The notes beneath the pieces are model-generated. The model saw nothing but the letters and a program-made list of their open reading frames with translations, made no database searches and was not told where the DNA came from. A DNA stretch of 29,200 nt from an uncultured Granulosicoccus sp. Lineage in GTDB: Bacteria > Pseudomonadota > Gammaproteobacteria > Granulosicoccales > Granulosicoccaceae. The stretch's first letter is position 1, and every line of letters starts with the position of its first letter. This document shows positions 25,236-29,200 of the stretch, in pieces. The translations under genes and the position numbers were made by a program. The stretch lies in NCBI GenBank assembly GCA_937924505.1, contig CALDSR010000070.1:1-29200 (forward strand), in the 5' to 3' direction.

Positions 25236-26621
25236 ATGCTAGACGTCAACAATCCCTTCAATGGGCAGCTTATCGAGCAAATTAAGCTCAATTCGGCTGA
25301 GGATGTGGAGCGCGCCCTGGTGCGTGCTCATGCCCTGGCCGAGGATCGCTCAGCCAGGTTGCCTGCTCATCAACGCGTGGAGATTCTCGAACGGGCTGTC
25401 CAGATCATGGGTGAGCAGATCGAAGAGCTGACTCAAATCGCTGCGCAAGAAGGAGGCAAGCCCTACGCTGATTCTAAAGTGGAGGTGGACAGAGCGATCA
25501 ATGGCCTGAAGTTGGCCATCGAACACATTCCACAAATCAAGGGTGAGCAGATCCCCATGGGACACACCGCGTCGTCAGCCAACCGGCTGGCGTTTACGCA
25601 ACGCGAACCCATTGGTGTGGTTTCATCGATCAGCGCATTCAACCATCCACTCAATCTGATCGTGCATCAGACGGTGCCTGCCGTGGCCGTTGGCGCGCCG
25701 GTGATCATCAAGCCGGCTCAAACAACGCCATTGTCGTGTTTGAAATTTGTGGCAATACTCAAAGAAGCGGGACTGCCCGACGGATGGTGTCAGGCCTTGG
25801 TGGTCGGGAATGAAGATGCCGAAAAGCTGGTTGTCGATGAACGGGTCAATTTCTTCTCGTTTATCGGCTCTGCCAATGTCGGATGGATGTTGCGCTCGAA
25901 ACTCTCCCCAGGGACGCGCTGTGCCTTGGAGCATGGTGGTGCGGCGCCGGTTATTGTTGATCGGTCGGCAGCGGTTGATTCGGTTGTCGACAGTGTGCTC
26001 AAAGGCGGCTTCTATCATGCTGGGCAAGTGTGTGTTTCCGTGCAGCGCGTGTACGTACATGAAAGTGCCTGTGAGGAACTGGCGAGCAAACTTGCCGACA
26101 AGGCGCGCAAACTGATCGTGGGTGATCCGCTCGATCCAAAAACTGAAGTCGGACCGCTGATTCTGCCCAGAGAAGTTGATCGAGTCGCGCAATGGGTTGA
26201 GGAGGCGCGCGAGAGTGGTGCAAAGGTATTGTGTGGCGGGGAAAAATTATCTGACACATGCTATCTGCCCACGGTGTTGCTGAATCCTGATGAGTCAGCA
26301 ACCGTATCGCAGAAAGAGATATTCGGCCCTGTAGTCTGCATCTATTCCTATACGGATAAAAGTGATGCTATCGCCCGAGCCAATGCTTTGCCCTTTGCGT
26401 TTCAGGCGTCCATTTATTCCAATGATCTGACTGATGTGCTCGATACCTCCAACAAACTCAATGCAACGGCTGTCATGGTCAATGATCACACGGCCTTTCG
26501 TGTTGATTGGATGCCATTTGGCGGGCGCGATGCGTCCGGGTTGGGCATGGGAGGCATTCAGTACTCCATGCATGAAATGACACGTGAAAAAATGCTGGTG
26601 ATCAAAAGCGACGTGTTGTAA
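25236..26621 (+). CDS. NAD(P)-dependent aldehyde dehydrogenase
   Basis: A 461-residue aldehyde dehydrogenase, slightly short for the superfamily. Catalytic residues are present: C266 (HAGQVCVSVQ), the general base E232 (LEHGGAAP) and the cofactor-side asparagine N136 (FNHP). IIKPAQTTPLS and the C-terminal FGPVVCIYSYTD, with DWMPFGGRDASGLGMGG, are characteristic. It starts 19 bases after the ThDP gene, within the same apparent operon. The oxyanion-site and substrate-pocket residues do not give the aldehyde. Because it follows a ThDP enzyme and a glutamate-synthase-like protein, it may oxidise the aldehyde that either of them releases. Confidence 0.92.
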   Translation: MLDVNNPFNGQLIEQIKLNSAEDVERALVRAHALAEDRSARLPAHQRVEILERAVQIMGEQIEELTQIAAQEGGKPYADSKVEVDRAINGLKLAIEHIPQIKGEQIPMGHTASSANRLAFTQREPIGVVSSISAFNHPLNLIVHQTVPAVAVGAPVIIKPAQTTPLSCLKFVAILKEAGLPDGWCQALVVGNEDAEKLVVDERVNFFSFIGSANVGWMLRSKLSPGTRCALEHGGAAPVIVDRSAAVDSVVDSVLKGGFYHAGQVCVSVQRVYVHESACEELASKLADKARKLIVGDPLDPKTEVGPLILPREVDRVAQWVEEARESGAKVLCGGEKLSDTCYLPTVLLNPDESATVSQKEIFGPVVCIYSYTDKSDAIARANALPFAFQASIYSNDLTDVLDTSNKLNATAVMVNDHTAFRVDWMPFGGRDASGLGMGGIQYSMHEMTREKMLVIKSDVL

Positions 26622-26642
26622 ATCGAGCTATAGGCCTGGGCG

Positions 26643-27155
26643 CTAGCTGCGGTGGCTGAACCTGGTCAGCTCGGCATCTCGGCGCTGATAAAGAGGATGG
26701 CGCGGTTCCTGATTTTGCGTTTGACCGAAACAATAGAGCGGAAAATCATACAGCGCGTCAACGACCTTGACGCTCTGCAGGCGGTGTTTGCCATGTGTAC
26801 CCCAGGCCGCAACAATTTTATCGGCGCGACTCGCTGATCGTGTAAGTACTTGCATGTTTCTCGGACCGACCGGCAGTTTGCTCGCCAACAGATCGCGTGG
26901 CTGAGTGGCGCGCCAGGCAAACAGATTGACCATAACAAGTTCTTGAAAGCCCCAGGCATAGGCGAACTGCATGCAACGCCTGATTGTTGGATCATCCTGT
27001 CGATGGTCCGCCACACTTGGGTTCAGGCCGATCATCAGGCACACACCGCTGCCAACATCAAAGCGACGGGTCAAGCTATAACGATACCGACGACATCGAC
27101 TGAAACTGGCTCGTCGAAGTATCGTTGCGTGTACCGCGGGGAGTGAGGAAGACAT
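26643..27155 (-). CDS. DUF1643 family protein
   Basis: A 170-residue protein of the DUF1643 family, function not established. The family signature is clear: LMIGLNPSVAD, then DDPTIRRCMQFAYAWGF, then MVNLFAWRATQPRDL, and later a VAAWGTHGK region. The first thirty residues (SFSRCRRYRYSLTRRF) contain the usual basic lead-in. The ATG at 27155 has no strong ribosome-binding site. It is convergent with the aldehyde dehydrogenase gene (21 bases between stops, no clear terminator) and 73 bases downstream of the HDOD gene. Confidence 0.85.
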   Translation of the reverse strand: MSSSLPAVHATILRRASFSRCRRYRYSLTRRFDVGSGVCLMIGLNPSVADHRQDDPTIRRCMQFAYAWGFQELVMVNLFAWRATQPRDLLASKLPVGPRNMQVLTRSASRADKIVAAWGTHGKHRLQSVKVVDALYDFPLYCFGQTQNQEPRHPLYQRRDAELTRFSHRS

Positions 27156-27228
27156 GGGCCGTGTGTTCGTGCCTCAAGCCAAAAGGTCATCCTACATTAC
27201 GCGCAATGAACTTGCCAAAGCTGCCAGA

Positions 27229-28083
27229 TCAATCGTCACCGAGCAAGGCCATTGTTTGCTCAATGGTTTCTTGTGCTTCCTGCACGACCGCGCTCAGCGC
27301 CTGATTCCTTCGCATATGTGTTTGTAATCGGGAGTAACTGCCGAGCTGCTCGCAGCGGTCGTAGTCCGGCTCACTCCCATCGGTTCCCGGGATGCAGCAT
27401 CGCGCGACCAGTATCAGGTCTGCCAGATCCGGTGAATTCTCGGTCTCGCGTGCCCAGTTATCGCGATTGGCGACAACCTGCAATAGATCCGGGTCCATCT
27501 CCCAGTGCTCCAGAAGCTTCATGCCAAACATTTGGGAATGCTGTTTCAACATCAGATTTATGATCATCGGGTTACTGATTTCGTTGACCTTCTCGTCAAT
27601 TTTGGTCAACAACAACATTGCACCAACGTTGTACATCAAACCACCAAGCATGGCCCGGTTGGGGTCGACCAGATAATAGTATTGCGATAAAGCCGAGGCG
27701 ACCGCTGCGGTTTGCAAGGATTCGGTCCACAACTGATTGATCATGTTGCCGACCAGCTCATGGCGTGCCTTGAACGAGTTTTGCAACAGAACCAGAGCGA
27801 TATTGCGCGTTGCTGCAAAGCCGATTCGTACTACCGCCTCTGGGACGGATTCGACGGGTGAAACCGATCGATAAAAGGCGCTGTTGGAGACGCGAATCAA
27901 TCGCGCTGCGAGGACCGGGTCTTTGCCGAGCAAGTCAGCCAATTGCCTGAGACTGACCGAATCATCGCGAATGGCTTTTTCCAGATAGATAACGGCGCTG
28001 GGCAAAGACGGTAGTTTCGCGTCCTCGAAACGGAACGAATCTACCAATTGAGTAATAAAGCAGCTCTTAGGTTCTGTTTGCAC
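27229..28083 (-). CDS. HDOD domain protein
   Basis: A 284-residue cytoplasmic HDOD protein, a domain related to HD phosphohydrolases that lacks the catalytic residues and works in signalling and regulation. The domain covers about residues 20-215: LPSLPSAVIYLEKAIRD, LADLLGKDPVLAARLIRVSNSAFYR, VPEAVVRIGFAATRNIAL and a GGLMYNVGAMLL central part. No second output domain is fused to it. The start is GTG 28083 with a CAGGGA site about seven bases upstream. The transcript runs toward the DUF1643 gene. Confidence 0.88.
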   Translation of the reverse strand: MQTEPKSCFITQLVDSFRFEDAKLPSLPSAVIYLEKAIRDDSVSLRQLADLLGKDPVLAARLIRVSNSAFYRSVSPVESVPEAVVRIGFAATRNIALVLLQNSFKARHELVGNMINQLWTESLQTAAVASALSQYYYLVDPNRAMLGGLMYNVGAMLLLTKIDEKVNEISNPMIINLMLKQHSQMFGMKLLEHWEMDPDLLQVVANRDNWARETENSPDLADLILVARCCIPGTDGSEPDYDRCEQLGSYSRLQTHMRRNQALSAVVQEAQETIEQTMALLGDD

Positions 28084-28465
28084 GGACGTCCCTGGATTAG
28101 CCTTCTTCTAAAACAGGGTTATCGGCGGGATTGCATGTTTCTCGCGACGTTGTACGTTACATGCATCGATTTATTCGGGTATCGAGCATGCACAGGGGGA
28201 GCTGATGTGGCAAAACTGACTGGACAGGGCGAATTTCGAGCCATCTACCGACAAACCATAGTCGGCACCGAAGCTTGAAGATCAGCCTTTGCTACTGGAA
28301 ATTGAAGAAAAGTAAAAGCTGTAAACTGTCGGTCGCCAACCAAATAATCGACAACTATTGCGGGTAGTGAATTCAAAAATAGCAACAAGAAAAAGCAGCT
28401 AGCCGGGTTCGAGGCTATAGTTTGACTTACTGTGAACTTGGCATTGAATGAACGCTCTGGCTGCT
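28084..28465. other. 380-base gap without a convincing gene
   Basis: Open frames on both strands here look like chance frames, without ribosome-binding sites or recognisable patterns. An inverted pair GCATGT...ACATGC spans roughly 28133-28165. The left end must hold the promoter of the HDOD gene, but I see no good -10/-35 pair. Confidence 0.5.
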
Positions 28466-28493
28466 TTGCCACGTTACTGGATTGCGTTATAAT
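28466..28493 (+). promoter_or_regulatory. Sigma70 promoter of the thioesterase gene
   Basis: TTGCCA (28466-28471) and a perfect TATAAT (28488-28493) lie 16 bases apart. Transcription would begin near 28500, before ATG 28518, which rules out an in-frame TTG at 28482 as the start. Confidence 0.7.
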
Positions 28494-28517
28494 TTCGCCG
28501 TTTCGAGTATTGTCCAT

Positions 28518-28955
28518 ATGTCCAATTCATCTGCCGAAAACGGCGCCGATCGCTCGCCAACCATTCGAACTACGGCGATGCCCGCTGATACCAATCCCTC
28601 CGGCGATATTTTTGGCGGCTGGGTATTGTCACAAATGGATATGGCGGGTGGTATTTGCGCGGGCCAACGAGCGCAAGGGCGGGTAGTTACCGCCGCCATT
28701 GCCAGCATGGAATTTTACCGCCCAGTCAAGGTGGGCGACATTCTCGGCGTGTATACCACCTTGACCAGAATCGGCACATCATCAATGGATATTCTCGTTG
28801 AAGCCTGGGTGCGCCGCGAACGTATTGGTTCAAGAGAAAAGGTGACAGCCGCGACATTTACGTTTGTATCCGTCGATGCAAACGGTAAATCGGTACCCTT
28901 ACCACCGAAAGATCAGCTGCCGGAGTATGTACAAGGTGAATGCGGCGATCTTTAG
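28518..28955 (+). CDS. Acyl-CoA thioesterase, YciA-like hotdog fold
   Basis: A 145-residue cytoplasmic hotdog-fold thioesterase that hydrolyses acyl-CoA to the free acid. The single hotdog domain has the family signature: NPSGDIFGGWVLSQMDMAGG (about 22-41; the aspartate in SQMD is the likely catalytic residue), then GRVVTAAIASMEFYRPVKVGD. Length matches YciA-type enzymes. ATG 28518 is chosen from the promoter position. No strong ribosome-binding site precedes it. greB follows 30 bases downstream on the same strand. Confidence 0.92.
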   Translation: MSNSSAENGADRSPTIRTTAMPADTNPSGDIFGGWVLSQMDMAGGICAGQRAQGRVVTAAIASMEFYRPVKVGDILGVYTTLTRIGTSSMDILVEAWVRRERIGSREKVTAATFTFVSVDANGKSVPLPPKDQLPEYVQGECGDL

Positions 28956-28985
28956 CATTCGTTATAGTCTAGTGTTGCGTGCCTC

Positions 28986-29200
28986 ATGAGTCGCTATCGT
29001 CCACCGCAGCCAAAGTCCTCGCCCTACATTACGCTGAGCGGTTTTGAGAAATTGCAAAGCGAACAAAAAACGTTGTGGCAACGACGCAAGGAGGTCACTG
29101 CGGCAGTCACAGCTGCCGCGGCAGAAGGTGACCGTTCCGAAAACGCCGAATATATCTATCGCAAAAAAGAACTGCGAGAAATAGACCGGCGTATTCGATA
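28986..29200 (+). CDS. greB: Transcription elongation factor GreB, truncated by the window edge
   Basis: The N-terminal 71 residues of GreB, which binds in the RNA polymerase secondary channel and stimulates transcript cleavage in stalled complexes. The visible part is the coiled-coil arm, with [12 protein letters not shown] and the acidic tip [32 protein letters not shown] after the tip separates GreB from GreA. It starts at ATG 28986 and continues past the end of the window. It is probably co-transcribed with the thioesterase gene, 30 bases upstream. Confidence 0.95.
   Translation, partial: MSRYRPPQPKSSPYITLSGFEKLQSEQKTLWQRRKEVTAAVTAAAAEGDRSENAEYIYRKKELREIDRRIR

Noticed and set aside
26622..26642. 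Terminator between the convergent aldehyde dehydrogenase and DUF1643 genes
   Set aside because: No stem with a following T tract can be found on either strand.
28048..28517. Frames of 76 (+) and 90 (-) residues around the HDOD/thioesterase gap
   Set aside because: No ribosome-binding sites, no recognisable domain, and the minus frame crosses the promoter of the thioesterase gene.

Overview
The window is about 29.2 kb of dense, single-copy chromosomal DNA from a proteobacterium, most likely a marine or soil gammaproteobacterium. Pointers are a GreB-type elongation factor, a YciA-type thioesterase, cytochrome b561/YceI genes, an HDOD protein, heterotetrameric sarcosine oxidase and moderate GC. 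I cannot place the genus. Start codons are often GTG or TTG, so several starts were set from ribosome-binding sites or gene overlaps. I see no transposase, integrase, phage gene or CRISPR array.

Region 1 (1-6568, + strand): the 3' part of soxA and complete soxG of sarcosine oxidase (soxB and soxD are presumably upstream), a class III CoA-transferase overlapping soxG, an SRPBCC+GyrI-like ligand-binding protein, and a secreted LivJ-type solute-binding protein without its permease or ATPase. A rho-independent terminator closes the block.

Region 2 (6573-15302, - strand): in transcription order, a periplasmic YceI protein, a cytochrome b561-YceI fusion coupled to it by a 4-base overlap, a full-length pyruvate carboxylase (TTG start, strong ribosome-binding site), and an ammonium-transporter domain fused to a PAS/histidine-kinase/double-receiver protein. 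A tRNA-Arg(UCG) gene with a good sigma70 promoter diverges from this block at 15414.

Region 3 (15491-21745, + strand): a gene-poor 500 bases, a small CBU_0592-like membrane protein coupled to a LysE-family exporter, a LuxR-type regulator fused to an alpha/beta-hydrolase domain whose catalytic positions look degenerate, and a tightly overlapping three-gene membrane/surface module. That module is a multi-pass protein, a membrane-anchored seven-repeat FG-GAP protein with an ASPIC/UnbV-like end, and a four-helix protein with two cysteine motifs. It is the best candidate for an undescribed system here.

Region 4 (21850-26621, + strand): one apparent operon with a sigma70-like promoter. It encodes a membrane-anchored FMN/Fe-S glutamate-synthase-domain protein, a ThDP enzyme of the acetolactate synthase family and an aldehyde dehydrogenase, suggesting an unknown catabolic pathway.

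Region 5 (26643-29200): a DUF1643 protein and an HDOD protein on the - strand, a mostly empty 400-base gap, then an acyl-CoA thioesterase and the start of greB on the + strand.
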